A DNA stretch of 64,000 nt from Janthinobacterium sp. 344. GTDB taxonomy: Bacteria; Pseudomonadota; Gammaproteobacteria; Burkholderiales; Burkholderiaceae_D. Made by a program: the position numbers and the translations under genes. The stretch is from assembly GCF_900112025.1 (NCBI RefSeq), contig NZ_FOKL01000005.1:248001-312000 (forward strand). The letters run 5' to 3'. The notes beneath the pieces were generated by a model that did not search any database, was not told the origin of the DNA, and saw only the letters and a program-made list of their open reading frames with translations. Of the stretch, positions 27,252 through 37,100 are shown in pieces; the stretch's first letter is position 1; every line of letters starts with the position of its first letter.

Positions 27252-28163
27252 TTAGATGAATTCACTAAAGACCAGGCCCGTCACGGGCAGCGGCCTTGCG
27301 CGCACGCGGCACGGCGAGGCATGGCCCTCCGGTGCCAGGATGTCGCGCCATTCGCTCCAGTCGGCATGGCTGTGGCGCAGCAGTGTTTCCATGTGGTCCG
27401 CATCGATGCCCAGCACCCGCGCGGCGGCCAGGGCCGGTCCGCGCGCTCCCGCGCCGCTGACCAGTATCAAGTCGGCAAAGGCGCTGGCCAGTTTCAGCAG
27501 CCAGGCCAGCGCCAGCATGCCGCCTGCCTGGCCCCAGCCAGGAGGCGCGGCATGGCAGCGCACGGCGCTGCACAGCGGTTCCGGCAGGCCCCAGCCCTGC
27601 ATGAGGCTGGCGGACAGGGCCAGCCGGTGGTAGCCGAAGTGCCGCGATTCCTCGTACAGCAGCCGCGACGCGGCGCCGCCGTGGCGCCCCAGCAGCTGCC
27701 CATACGCGCGCGGACGCAGCGTGGCCAGGGCCAGCTGGCCGGTATTGGCGAGCAGGCCGCAGGTGAACAGTTCGTCGGCTGGCGCCAGCTGCAGCGCGTC
27801 GCCTGCCAGGCGGGCCGCGCACGCCATGGCCAGGGCGTGGCACCAGAAGCGCGGCTCGTCGAACTGCGCGCAGCGGGTCGAGGCGGCAACCGGCGCGGCG
27901 AGCGCCTGGATCAGGGCGGGCCGGCCCAGCGCCGCCAGCAGCGCGGGGCTCACGGCGGCATGCATGCGCCCGCCGGACGGCACGGCGCCGTTCGCCAGGC
28001 CGATCAGCATGCCGGCCAGGGATGGATCGCAGCGTATCTGTTCGGCCAGCTCGTCGAATGACACCTGCTGCTGGCACAAGCTGGTCAGCCGCTGGCGCCG
28101 CCAGGCGGGCGAGGGCAGGATGGCGCCGCCGCGCAGGGCCGCCAGGTTGATCAGTGCGCTCAT
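27252..28163 (-). CDS. HDOD domain protein
   Basis: A 303-residue cytoplasmic protein whose central part (about residues 20-220) resembles the HDOD domain, a non-catalytic relative of HD phosphohydrolases found in signalling proteins: LTSLCQQQVSFDELAEQIRC, DPSLAGMLIGLAN, ELFTCGLLANTGQLAL and FGYHRLALSASLMQGWGLP. HD-type metal ligands are not obvious. The start has GGGAG upstream and overlaps the stop of the Hpt-like gene (ATGA). HDOD proteins often accompany chemotaxis and c-di-GMP systems, which fits the neighbours. No output can be read from the sequence. Confidence 0.8.
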   Translation of the reverse strand: MSALINLAALRGGAILPSPAWRRQRLTSLCQQQVSFDELAEQIRCDPSLAGMLIGLANGAVPSGGRMHAAVSPALLAALGRPALIQALAAPVAASTRCAQFDEPRFWCHALAMACAARLAGDALQLAPADELFTCGLLANTGQLALATLRPRAYGQLLGRHGGAASRLLYEESRHFGYHRLALSASLMQGWGLPEPLCSAVRCHAAPPGWGQAGGMLALAWLLKLASAFADLILVSGAGARGPALAAARVLGIDADHMETLLRHSHADWSEWRDILAPEGHASPCRVRARPLPVTGLVFSEFI

Positions 28164-28801
28164 GGCCGGCTCCCGATGCCGCTGCAGTCGTCCGCCTGCG
28201 CCGCGCCCGTCTGCAGCGCCGTGACGGCCTGGGACAGCGCGTCGAGCGCCATCAGCAGGTCGGCGTGCAGGCGGCGCAGCGCGCCGATGTCGTTGGCAAA
28301 GCCCGCGTGCACGGCCTGGCGCGCCAGCGCCTGCAAGGGCATCAGGCCCATGGCATGGCTGCCGTCGAGGATTTCCTGCGCCAGCACGCGTGCCGGGGCG
28401 GCGCGCTCGCAGCGCAGCGCATGGCCGATGCCGGCCAGCCGGTCGCGCGTTTCGGACACAAACAGGGTCAGGATCTCGCCCTGCAGGCGCCGGTCGTGGC
28501 CGAACATGGCATCCAGGCGTGCTTGCTCGAACGGCAGCCGATCCCGCGCGTGCGCCGCCGGCTGTGGCGCACGCGCGGGATCGGCTGCCGCCTTGCCGGC
28601 CGGGGCGGGCGTGCGCGCCTGCAGCAACTGCTCCAGGCCGGCATGCAGGTCGGCCGGCGCGCGGCGCGCCTGGCGCCAGCGGATGCGGCGCCACAGCAGG
28701 GCGGCCAGCAGCAATGCCAGGCCCGTCATGGCCAGTGCCGGGCGCATCAGCGAGATATCCTCGCAGCGGATGAAGGGATAAACGGTCAGAAAGGCGTTCA
28801 T
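28160..28801 (-). CDS. Membrane-anchored Hpt-like protein lacking the phospho-histidine
   Basis: A 213-residue protein. Residues about 19-36 form one membrane helix (LAMTGLALLLAALLW), then an Ala/Pro-rich linker, then a helical domain (about 95-205) that aligns with Hpt domains: FGHDRRLQGEILTLFVSETR and PLQALARQAVHAG. Where Hpt proteins have AHxLKG, this one reads AQEILDG, so the phospho-accepting His is Gln. The start at 28801 has GGAG 7 bases upstream; longer in-frame starts lack support. Its stop overlaps the HDOD start. It may be a docking or competitor protein. The Hpt assignment is my alignment by eye and could be wrong. Confidence 0.6.
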   Translation of the reverse strand: MNAFLTVYPFIRCEDISLMRPALAMTGLALLLAALLWRRIRWRQARRAPADLHAGLEQLLQARTPAPAGKAAADPARAPQPAAHARDRLPFEQARLDAMFGHDRRLQGEILTLFVSETRDRLAGIGHALRCERAAPARVLAQEILDGSHAMGLMPLQALARQAVHAGFANDIGALRRLHADLLMALDALSQAVTALQTGAAQADDCSGIGSRP

Positions 28802-28859
28802 GGCGGTGCTCCAGTGCGGTCTGTGCCGGTGCTCGTGCATCAGTCGTGTGATCGGTGCT

Positions 28860-30554
28860 TCAGAAGACTTCCCAGTCGCCGCCATCGTCGGCGGCCGTGC
28901 TCCTGGCCGGCGCCGCGCGGCGCGTGGCGACCAGCTTGAGCGGCGCCTTGCGCGCGGCGGCCGCCTGCGCCGCCGGCGCGTGCACCGCCCGGGGCGCTGC
29001 TGCCGGCGCCGCCCCGGCCTGGCCCGGTGCCAGCGTGAAGGCGCTCACCACGGCATCGAGCTTGCCCGCCTGCTCCTGCAGCGATTGCGATGCCGCCGCC
29101 GCTTCCTCCACCAGGGCGGCATTTTGCTGCGTGACTTCATCCATCTGCGTGATGGCGCGGTTGATTTCCTCGATGCCCGTGCTTTGCTCCACGCTGGCGG
29201 CCGAGATTTCGCTGACGATGTCGGTAACGCTGCGCACCGTGTCGACCACCTCCGTCATGGCCGCGCCGGCTTGCCGCACCAGCTTGCCGCCCTGGCCCAC
29301 CTGCGCCACGGAGTCGCTGATCAGTGCCTTGATTTCCTTGGCGGCCGTGGCGGAACGGTGGGCCAGGTTGCGCACCTCGGTGGCGACGACGGCAAAGCCG
29401 CGTCCCTGCTCGCCGGCGCGCGCCGCTTCCACGGCCGCATTCAGGGCCAGGATATTCGTCTGGAAGGCGATGCCATCGATGACGCCGATGATGTCGGCGA
29501 TCTTGCTGGATGAACTGTCGATCGCTTCCATGGTGCGTATCACATCGTCCATCACCTCGCCGCCGTGCGCCGCCTTGTCCGAGGCGCTGACGGCCATCTG
29601 CTGGGCCTGGCGGGCATTGTCGGCGTTTTGCCGCACGGTGGCCGTCAGTTCTTCCATGGCCGAGGCGGTCTCCTCCAGCGAGCCGGCCTGCTGTTCCGTG
29701 CGCGCCGACAGGTCCAGGTTGCCCGCCGCGATCTCGCCCGATGCCGTGTTGATGCTTTCCGTGCCGGAACGTACTTCGGCCACGATGCGCACCAGGCTGT
29801 CGCTCATCTCGGCCATGGCCGTCATCAGCTGTCCCACTTCATCCTGCGAGGTGGCGCTGATTTGCGCGCTGAGGTCGCCGCTGGCGATGGTGCGGGCCAC
29901 GCCGATGGCGCTGGCCAGCGAGGCGGCGATGCGCCGCGCCAGCAGCAGGCCCATGCCTGCCACCAGGACCGTCACGGCCAGGGCCAGGCCGCTGGAAATC
30001 CAGCGTGCATTGCTGATGGCGGCGGCGCCGTCGGCTGCACCCTTGCTGGCCAGGCTCTCGTTGTAGCGGTGGTGGGCGGCCAGCGCATCGACCAGCTCCT
30101 TGATGACGGGCTGGTTCTGCATCAGCAGGTCGCGTGCCGCGTCGAGTTCGCCCGCCTTCGACAGGGCCAGTACCTTGTCGCGCACGCCATCGTAGCGCAG
30201 CAGCACGGCGCGGTCCTTGGCCAGCAGAGCCTTGTCCTGCTCGTCGGACAGATTTTCCTTCTCATATTTGTCGAGCGCCTGGCCGACGGCCGCGCGCGCC
30301 TCCCGGATGCCCGCTTCCAGCGTCGCGCGCCGGGCGGCATCCTTGCTGGCCATGTGCTGCCAGACGGCGGTACGCATTTGCGCAAAGGGCACGAAGGCCT
30401 GGTTCAGGGTCAGCAGGCTGGGCACCGTGTTGACCGTGGCATAGTTGGCGGCCGTGTAGACGCGGTCCATCTCGTAGATGTTGAATCCTGCCAGGGCGGC
30501 CAGTCCCAGGACGACGGAGAGGATCAATGCGTACAGGCGTTTGGCGATGGTCAT
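28860..30554 (-). CDS. Methyl-accepting chemotaxis protein
   Basis: A 564-residue chemoreceptor: TM1 near residues 10-30, a four-helix-bundle periplasmic domain (about 32-190) of the Tar-like type, TM2 near 192-212, HAMP, and a long cytoplasmic coiled coil with the invariant hairpin tip [20 protein letters not shown] and [17 protein letters not shown]. The C-terminus ends DWEVF, a match to the pentapeptide that tethers CheR/CheB. The start at 30554 has GGAG 8 bases upstream. It is the first gene of the leftward signalling run. No cheA, cheW or cheY is in the window, so it would signal to a chemotaxis system encoded elsewhere. Confidence 0.94.
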   Translation of the reverse strand: MTIAKRLYALILSVVLGLAALAGFNIYEMDRVYTAANYATVNTVPSLLTLNQAFVPFAQMRTAVWQHMASKDAARRATLEAGIREARAAVGQALDKYEKENLSDEQDKALLAKDRAVLLRYDGVRDKVLALSKAGELDAARDLLMQNQPVIKELVDALAAHHRYNESLASKGAADGAAAISNARWISSGLALAVTVLVAGMGLLLARRIAASLASAIGVARTIASGDLSAQISATSQDEVGQLMTAMAEMSDSLVRIVAEVRSGTESINTASGEIAAGNLDLSARTEQQAGSLEETASAMEELTATVRQNADNARQAQQMAVSASDKAAHGGEVMDDVIRTMEAIDSSSSKIADIIGVIDGIAFQTNILALNAAVEAARAGEQGRGFAVVATEVRNLAHRSATAAKEIKALISDSVAQVGQGGKLVRQAGAAMTEVVDTVRSVTDIVSEISAASVEQSTGIEEINRAITQMDEVTQQNAALVEEAAAASQSLQEQAGKLDAVVSAFTLAPGQAGAAPAAAPRAVHAPAAQAAAARKAPLKLVATRRAAPARSTAADDGGDWEVF

Positions 30555-30890
30555 GATGGGCGCTCCACTGCAAAGGTTGAAAATCGGGAAAATTGCGGTT
30601 CCAGGGTTCATGATTGCCATTTTACGATAAAAAATTGGTTTATTCGAGAAATTTGTTATTTATTTGATTTATTTTATGTTTTTCATCAAAATCGCTTTGC
30701 GGAAGAGCCCGGCTGGCGCGGCGGCGGACGGGCGGCGGGCATGGGGATGTGGCGAAAAGCAACACCGGGCAACTATTCGTTCTCGCGTGTGCCACGCTTT
30801 GCCAATTAGTGAAAAAATGGAATTGCCTTGATCGCCATCAAATCCGGTGCGCAGGCGCGCGCCGCCGACTGACTCTTGTAAAGGAGCATC
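30555..30890. other. Divergent intergenic region between chemoreceptor and PQQ dehydrogenase
   Basis: This 336-base gap has an A+T-rich half (about 30610-30700), likely holding the chemoreceptor promoter, and a G+C-rich half before the dehydrogenase. A perfect FNR-type box lies at 30828-30841. AAAGGAG at 30880-30886 is the ribosome-binding site of the dehydrogenase. No further gene was found in it. Confidence 0.5.
30828..30841. promoter_or_regulatory. FNR/Anr box upstream of the PQQ dehydrogenase gene
   Basis: TTGATCGCCATCAA is an exact match to TTGAT-N4-ATCAA. The centre lies about 56 bases before the ATG. No good -10 box stands at the distance expected for class II activation, so repression or a different promoter geometry is possible. 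Confidence 0.6.
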
Positions 30891-33341
30891 ATGACTGCCT
30901 CTGCCCGGCCTGGACCCTTGTTAGTATTCACCGCAGTCATCTTTATCTTGCTGGGCCTGGCGCTTGCCGGTGGCGGCGCCTGGCTCGTCAGCCTTGGCGG
31001 CTCCTGGTATTACGTCGTGGCGGGCATCGGCATGCTCGTTGCCGGCGCGCTCGTGTGGAAAGGGCGGCGCAGCGCCCAGCCTGTCCTGGCCTTGCTGCTG
31101 TTCGCCACCCTCATCTGGTCCGTCATCGAAGTGAAATTCGACTGGTGGCAATTGCTGCCGCGCCTCGATATCTGGTTTGCCGCCGCCGTCTGGCTGCTGC
31201 TGCCCTTCGTCGACCGGCGCCTCGATCCGCCATTGACCGCGGGCGCAAAGCCGCGCGACGCCGGCAAGAGCGCCTTGCTGGCCGCCGTGGTGGCGACGGC
31301 GGCCGTGGGCGTATTCTCGCTGTTCCAGGATTACTACACCCTGCATGGCGAGGTGCCCGCCGAAAACATGGCGGCCACGCCGCAAGGCGACTACGCGCCC
31401 GGCGTGGCGCCCAACGACTGGGCCGCGTATGGCCGCTCGGGCTATGGCGACCGCTACGCGCCGGCCGCGCAGATCACGCCCGCCAACGCCGGACAGCTGA
31501 AGCAGGCATGGGTGTACAACACGGGCGACTTCAAGGGGCCGAACGACCCGGGCGAGATCGCCAACGAAGTCACGCCCCTGAAAGTCAACGGCATGCTGTA
31601 CCTGTGCACGCCGCATAACATCGTCATCGCGCTGGACCCGGACACGGGCAAGGAGCTGTGGCGCCACGATCCGAAGATCAACCGCGACGCGTCGAGCTAC
31701 CAGCACATGATCTGCCGCGGCGTGGCCTACTGGGACGTGAACGCGGGCCGCGCCAAGGATAACCCGGCGCCCGAAGCGGCCGGCATGGAGTGCCCGCGCC
31801 GCATCTTCGCCCCCACCATGGACGCCACCCTGATCGCCGTGAATGCGGATACGGGCGAAGCCTGCAAGAGCTTTGGCGAAAATGGCGTGATCGGCCTGTA
31901 CCACGGCATGGGCATGAAGAAGCGGGGCTTTTTGATGCCCACCTCGCCGCCGGCCGTGGCGCAGAACGTGGTGGTGATGGCCGCCAGCGTCACTGACAAC
32001 TTTTCGACCGAGGAGCCGTCGGGCGTGATCCGCGGCTACGATCCCGTCACCGGCAAGCTGATGTGGAACTGGGATGCGTCGAACCCGGACGATACGGCGC
32101 CGATCGCCGATGGCAAGACGTATACCAACAATTCGCCCAATTCCTGGGGCGTCTCCAGCATCGATGAAAAGCTGGGCATGGTGTATGTGCCGATGGGCAA
32201 CGAGACGCCCGATACGTGGGGCGGCAACCGCAACCCGAACGGCGAAAAGTACAACAGCGCCATCGTCGCGCTGGACCTGGCGACGGGCAAGGTGCGCTGG
32301 GTCTACCAGACCGTGCACCATGACATCTGGGACATGGACATCGGCGGCCAGCCCACCCTGGTCGACATCGACACGCCGAAAGGCAAGGTGCCGTCCGTGG
32401 TGGCCACGACCAAGCGGGGCGATATCTACGTGATCGACCGGCGCGACGGCAGCCTGGTGGTGCCGGCGCCGGAAAAACCCGTGCCGACGGCCAACGCCGC
32501 GCCTGGCGACAAGCTGTCGCCCACGCAGCCGTTCTCGGCCCTGACCTTCCTGCCCGAGAAAAACATCAGCGAAACGGACATGTGGGGTACCACGCCGTTC
32601 GACCAGCTGGCCTGCCGCATCATCTTCCGCCAGCACCGCTACGAAGGACCGTTCACGCCGCAGACGGTGGCCGAAGGCAAGATCAAGGGCGCCATCATCT
32701 CGCCGGGGCCGCTCGGCATCTTCGAATGGGGCGGCGCGGCCGTCGATCCGGGCCGCCAGCTGCTGCTGGTGAACCCCGACTACATGGGTTTCCTGGAACG
32801 CCTGGTGCCGCGCGCGCAAGCCAATGCGCCGGGCGGCACGGGCACGGAAATGGGCTTGCAGCCGCAGACGGGCGTACCGTTCGCCGTGGAAATCAAGCCC
32901 TTCCTGTCGCCGCTGGGCTTCCCATGCCAGGCGCCGCCGTGGGGCTATATCGCCGCCGTTGACTTGCGCACCATGAAAAAAGTGTGGATGCACAAGAACG
33001 GCACCACGCGCGACAGCGCCCCCGTGCCCATCGCCTTGCCGCTGGGCGTGCCTAGCCTGGGCGGCATCAGCACCACGGGCGGCGGCGTCGCTTTCCTCAG
33101 CAGCACGCTCGACTACTATATCCGCGGCTACGACGTGCGCAACGGCAAGACCGTGTGGAAAGCCCGCCTGCCGGCCGGCGGCCAGGCCACGCCGATGAGC
33201 TATGTCTCCGACAAGACGGGCAAGCAATATGTGGTGGTGATGGCCGGCGGCCATGGCTCGCTGGGCACGAAGATGGGCGACAGCCTGGTGGCGTTTGCCT
33301 TGCCGGACGAAGCGGTGAAGGAGGCGGGGAAAGGGAAGTAA
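30891..33341 (+). CDS. gcd: Membrane-bound PQQ-dependent dehydrogenase, glucose/quinate/shikimate family
   Basis: An 816-residue quinoprotein. The first about 145 residues hold five membrane helices that anchor it and bind ubiquinone. The periplasmic beta-propeller follows, with family segments WAAYGRSGYGDRYAP, LYLCTPHNIVIALDPDTGKE, YQTVHHDIWDMDIGGQPTLV and CQAPPWGYIAAVD. It oxidises an aldose (most likely glucose to gluconolactone) in the periplasm and feeds electrons to ubiquinone. The length equals Gcd rather than soluble enzymes. Quinate or shikimate dehydrogenase is the alternative. The ATG is preceded by AAAGGAG and an upstream FNR-type box. No pqq biosynthesis genes are in the window. 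Confidence 0.9.
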   Translation: MTASARPGPLLVFTAVIFILLGLALAGGGAWLVSLGGSWYYVVAGIGMLVAGALVWKGRRSAQPVLALLLFATLIWSVIEVKFDWWQLLPRLDIWFAAAVWLLLPFVDRRLDPPLTAGAKPRDAGKSALLAAVVATAAVGVFSLFQDYYTLHGEVPAENMAATPQGDYAPGVAPNDWAAYGRSGYGDRYAPAAQITPANAGQLKQAWVYNTGDFKGPNDPGEIANEVTPLKVNGMLYLCTPHNIVIALDPDTGKELWRHDPKINRDASSYQHMICRGVAYWDVNAGRAKDNPAPEAAGMECPRRIFAPTMDATLIAVNADTGEACKSFGENGVIGLYHGMGMKKRGFLMPTSPPAVAQNVVVMAASVTDNFSTEEPSGVIRGYDPVTGKLMWNWDASNPDDTAPIADGKTYTNNSPNSWGVSSIDEKLGMVYVPMGNETPDTWGGNRNPNGEKYNSAIVALDLATGKVRWVYQTVHHDIWDMDIGGQPTLVDIDTPKGKVPSVVATTKRGDIYVIDRRDGSLVVPAPEKPVPTANAAPGDKLSPTQPFSALTFLPEKNISETDMWGTTPFDQLACRIIFRQHRYEGPFTPQTVAEGKIKGAIISPGPLGIFEWGGAAVDPGRQLLLVNPDYMGFLERLVPRAQANAPGGTGTEMGLQPQTGVPFAVEIKPFLSPLGFPCQAPPWGYIAAVDLRTMKKVWMHKNGTTRDSAPVPIALPLGVPSLGGISTTGGGVAFLSSTLDYYIRGYDVRNGKTVWKARLPAGGQATPMSYVSDKTGKQYVVVMAGGHGSLGTKMGDSLVAFALPDEAVKEAGKGK

Positions 33342-33351
33342 GCAAGTCCGG

Positions 33352-33379
33352 TGCGGCACTGTCAATTGACGGTGCCGCA
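33352..33379. terminator. Hairpin after the PQQ dehydrogenase gene
   Basis: A 28-base near-perfect palindrome: TGCGGCAC and GTGCCGCA as outer arms and GTCAATTGAC in the centre, with one mismatched pair. It begins 11 bases after the stop. No strong T-tract follows, so termination may be partial. Confidence 0.5.
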
Positions 33380-33500
33380 TATTGTATTGGCGAGCGTTTC
33401 TGGGATTAATTGACGCTGCAAATTTTTATGTTTGCATGTTGCTTGTGGGAATGCCATTTGTTAGACTGCAATTCGGCATTTCATTTTAAATAATATGTGA

Positions 33501-34088
33501 ATGATTTCAATGACAAAGATACGACTTTCCGCAATAACAGTAATTCTCCTTTCCTTGATCGCCTGTTCTCCCAAAGCACCTGATGCCAATACGCAGGCTG
33601 CGGCAAATAGCAGCCCTGTTGCCGCTGTTGCGGAAGTCAAGCCGGTAAGTCCATGGTATTACTTCACCAACGAAGATAAAATGAGCGGCGATATGGTCTA
33701 CTTTGCCAATGTGCATAGTAGTAATACTGTCGATTTTGCTTTTCCGTACAACGGTGTGCAGACTGCCAGCCTGACACTGACGAGTGATAGCCGGCCTAAG
33801 AAGAATGTGATGTTTTCGATCGAGAAGGGCCAGATATTGTGCCAATCCTATCAGGAGTGCCTGGTACAGGTGAGATTCGACGACAGTCCGCCGGGTTATT
33901 ACAAGGCCGTTGGCTCATCTGATCAAAGCACGACAACGATCCATTTTCGCGATGGAGATAAATTTTTCAAGGAATTGCAAAAAGCAAAAAGACTGCGCAT
34001 TGCAGCGGAAATGTATCAGGAAGGATCGCCTGTATTTGAATTTGATGTAGGCACATTCGATCTTCAAAAATTCTTGCCCAAGAAATAA
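33501..34088 (+). CDS. Putative lipoprotein, unknown function
   Basis: A 195-residue protein with a lipoprotein signal: TKIRLSAITVILLSLIAC, where the Cys of LIAC would be lipidated. The mature part is about 170 residues with beta-rich segments (WYYFTNEDKMSGDMVYFANV, SLTLTSDSR) and two cysteines (ILCQSYQECLVQV) that may form a disulfide. ATG at 33501 or 33510 could be used; neither has a strong ribosome-binding site. Base composition is clearly more A+T-rich than neighbours over about 33400-34110, hinting at recent acquisition. A bidirectional terminator follows. I do not recognise the family. Confidence 0.75.
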   Translation: MISMTKIRLSAITVILLSLIACSPKAPDANTQAAANSSPVAAVAEVKPVSPWYYFTNEDKMSGDMVYFANVHSSNTVDFAFPYNGVQTASLTLTSDSRPKKNVMFSIEKGQILCQSYQECLVQVRFDDSPPGYYKAVGSSDQSTTTIHFRDGDKFFKELQKAKRLRIAAEMYQEGSPVFEFDVGTFDLQKFLPKK

Positions 34089-34114
34089 ATTCAAATAAAG
34101 TTGTTTTCTGGTGA

Positions 34115-34151
34115 AAGGCGTTGTCCGCAAGTTTGTGGCGGACAACGCCTT
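34115..34151. terminator. Bidirectional Rho-independent terminator
   Basis: A perfect 14-base stem, AAGGCGTTGTCCGC (34115-34128) with its complement (34138-34151), around a 9-base loop. The sequence after it on the plus strand is CTTTTATT and the flanking A-run serves the other strand. It separates the lipoprotein gene from the convergent DUF748 gene. Confidence 0.85.
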
Positions 34152-34154
34152 CTT

Positions 34155-37100
34155 TTATTGCGCCGCCAATCCCAGCTTCAGCCCCACGGGCTTGCCCGGC
34201 GCGGCCTGCGTCTTTTCCGGCGCGCCCGCGCTGACCCGGGCCGCCGGCGTGCCGTCCTGCTGCAGGGCGGCCAGGATGGCCGCGCTGCGCTGGGCGCCCA
34301 GCTTGCTCAAGGCGTCGGCAGGCAGCGGCTGCTTCGCTTCCAGCTGCGCGCGCAGGCCGTTGTAGAAGGCGCCCGTGTCGGCCACTTGCGGCTCGCCTTC
34401 GATCAGCTTGCCCAGGCGCTGCCAGACGGGAATCTTGGCCGCCGCTGGCGCGGAGGCGGCAGCCGAGGCCGCCGCCGGGGCAGGCGCGGCCGCTTCCGCC
34501 GCTTTCTTTTGCTTGTCCAGTTCCGCCTTGCCGAAGCGTTCCGCGTACAGGTCGCGCAGGGCGCCCCGTACCTTGCGTTCGCCCAGGTTCAGCGGGCCCG
34601 GCTCTTCGCCCGCTTCCAGCTTGATGCCGGCCTTGGCGGCGACGGCGCGGCGCACGGCCTGGGCGCGCAGCGCGGCCGCGTCCGTATCGCTGTACTGGCC
34701 CGGCACGGCCAGCTTCAGCTGTTCGCGCTTGGCCAGGATCTGCGCCACCTGCTTGAGCTTTTCCCGCTCGGGCGGCAGCAGCACGGCGCTGCCAGGATCG
34801 AAATCGATGGCTTCGAGCTTGTCGGCGCTGATGCCCAGCAAGTTGCCCAGCGCGCGGAACGGCGCCGTGACGATTTTCGTCAGCATGTTGCCCACGGCCT
34901 TCCAGATCAGCGCGCCATAGCTGAATTGCGGGTCGCTCATGTCGCCGGACACGGGCAGGCCCAGGTCGATGCGCCCGTCGCTATCCTTGAGGATGGCCAG
35001 CGCCAGTTCCAGGGGCAGCTTCAAGGCGTCCGGGCTGTCGATGCGCTCGCCCAGGGTCAGCTTGTCGAGCACGATCTGGTTGGTGCCGTCGAGCTGGCGG
35101 TTGCGCACCTTGTATTGCAAGTCCAGCGAAATCTTGCCCTCTGCCACCTTGTAGCCGGCAAATTTCATTGTGTACGGCGAGGCCGAGACCATGTCGACGT
35201 TCTTGAAGACCACGTTCAAATCCGTATTGTCCGTGGGCGCGAAGGGATTGAGCTGGCCGCGCACGCGGGCCAGGCCGAATTCGTCGATGCGGCCATCGAG
35301 TTCGATCTGGCTGCGCGCATCGCGCTTGGTCGACAGGCCCGTGACGACGCCGTTCAATTCATAGATCTTGGCGGCGAACTGGGGCCGCAGGCTGAGGTCG
35401 GCAAAGTCCAGCTTGGCGTTCTGCAGGCGCACGCGGCGCACGCGCACGGGGAAGGCGGCGTCCGGCGCTGCCGTAGCGGCGGGCGCGCTGGCCGCTACTG
35501 GGGCTTGCGCCGGCTCCGGCGCCTTCACCAGCAGGCGCTGGGCGTTCAGGCTGCGGTCGTTTTCGATGATCAGCTGGGCGTTCGGCTCGACCACGCGCAG
35601 CTCGGGAATATCGACGAAATCGGGCCCCACGCTGGCCGTCAGCTTGTCGGCGCGCACGCTTTTCCACGAAGCAAAACGCTTGCCATCCGTTTCATTGAGC
35701 ACCAGGCCGGCGATATCCACGCCGCCCACATAGCGCACTTTTGGCGCTTTCGGCGCGCCGCCGCCCGTCGTCAGCCGGCCGCTGCCGGAGAGGCTGCCGC
35801 CCGCCAGTTTCAGTTTCACATGTTGCGCCAGCAACGGTTGCACGGGCGCCAGGGTCAATTGCTTGAGGTTCAGCTGCGCATCGACGGCGCCCGTGCCGGG
35901 CACGACCTTGCCATTGGCGGTGAGCAAGCCGCCTTCGCGCAGGCCGACGCCCAGCTCGAACGGCAGCGCCTGCTTCATGTCGTTGCTGACGTTGTGCAGG
36001 GACAGGCGCGCATCCTGCAGGTTGCCCTTGATGCCCGTGCCCGCGTCGTCGAAGCGGGCGCCGAACTTGCTCAGTTCCACCTTGTCGATACGCGTGGACC
36101 ACGGCGCGGCGGGCGCGTCCTTGGCTGCGTCGGCCTTGCCGGAGGTAAACACGGGCAGCTTTTGCGCGATGGCAAATTCGCCTTGCCGGTTGCGCGCCAG
36201 GTCGATCTGCGCGCCGCTGGCCGTCACGGCGCCCAGGTGCACGGCATGCGCCGCCAGGTCGATCTTGCCTTCCGTAAAGCCCAGCTGGGCCAGCTTGAAC
36301 GGCGTTTGCGCGCCGCGCTGCATGGCCAGATCGGCCAGTGCAAAGCTGGCGCCGTCGATGACGGTCGCCATGCCCGCTGGCCCTTGTTGCAAGCCCAGTT
36401 GCAGCTGGACTTGCAACTGTCGCGCGCTCAATTGCAGGGCGGGCGAGACGGTTTCATCGATGGCGGAGACGTCCACGCCGGCCAGTGCCACCTGCTTCAA
36501 GTCCACTTTCCACTTGCCGGGCTTGGCTGGCGCGGTGGAGGCCGGGGCTGCCGGCGCAGGATTGCCTGGCAACATCAGGTTCGCCACGTCGATGTCGCCC
36601 TTGGCATCGCGGCGCACGGCCACCTTGCCGCCGTACAGGTTAATCTTGTCCACCGTCACGCTCTGGCGCGCCAGGTCGGCGTTGACGCCGGCGATGCCCA
36701 AGGTGGACAGCGAGGTAAACGCTTCCCCTTTGCCATCGCGGACCAGTGCCAGGTCGCGCAAGGCCATGCCGGCGCCCTGGATACTGGCTTCCAGCTTGCC
36801 GTCCGCATACGAAAAGGCGTAGGGCAGGCGCGCCGACAGCTTGCCGCTCGTCACCGTGGCGCGCGTGTAGGCTTTCAGGTAGGCGGCCAGGCCGGGCAGG
36901 GAAGCGTCGTTCAGGATCAGTTCGCCGTCGCCGCGGATGGGGTTCAGCGATGCCGTGCCGCGCCAGTGCAGCTTGCCGCCGCGCGCCGCATCGGCGCTGA
37001 GGCTATAGCTGCCGTTGGCATCGGGCAGGGTGGAGATATTCTCCAGCGTAAAGTCGATGGGCGTGAAATTGTCCGCGTAGCCCGCCTTCTGGTCTTGCCA

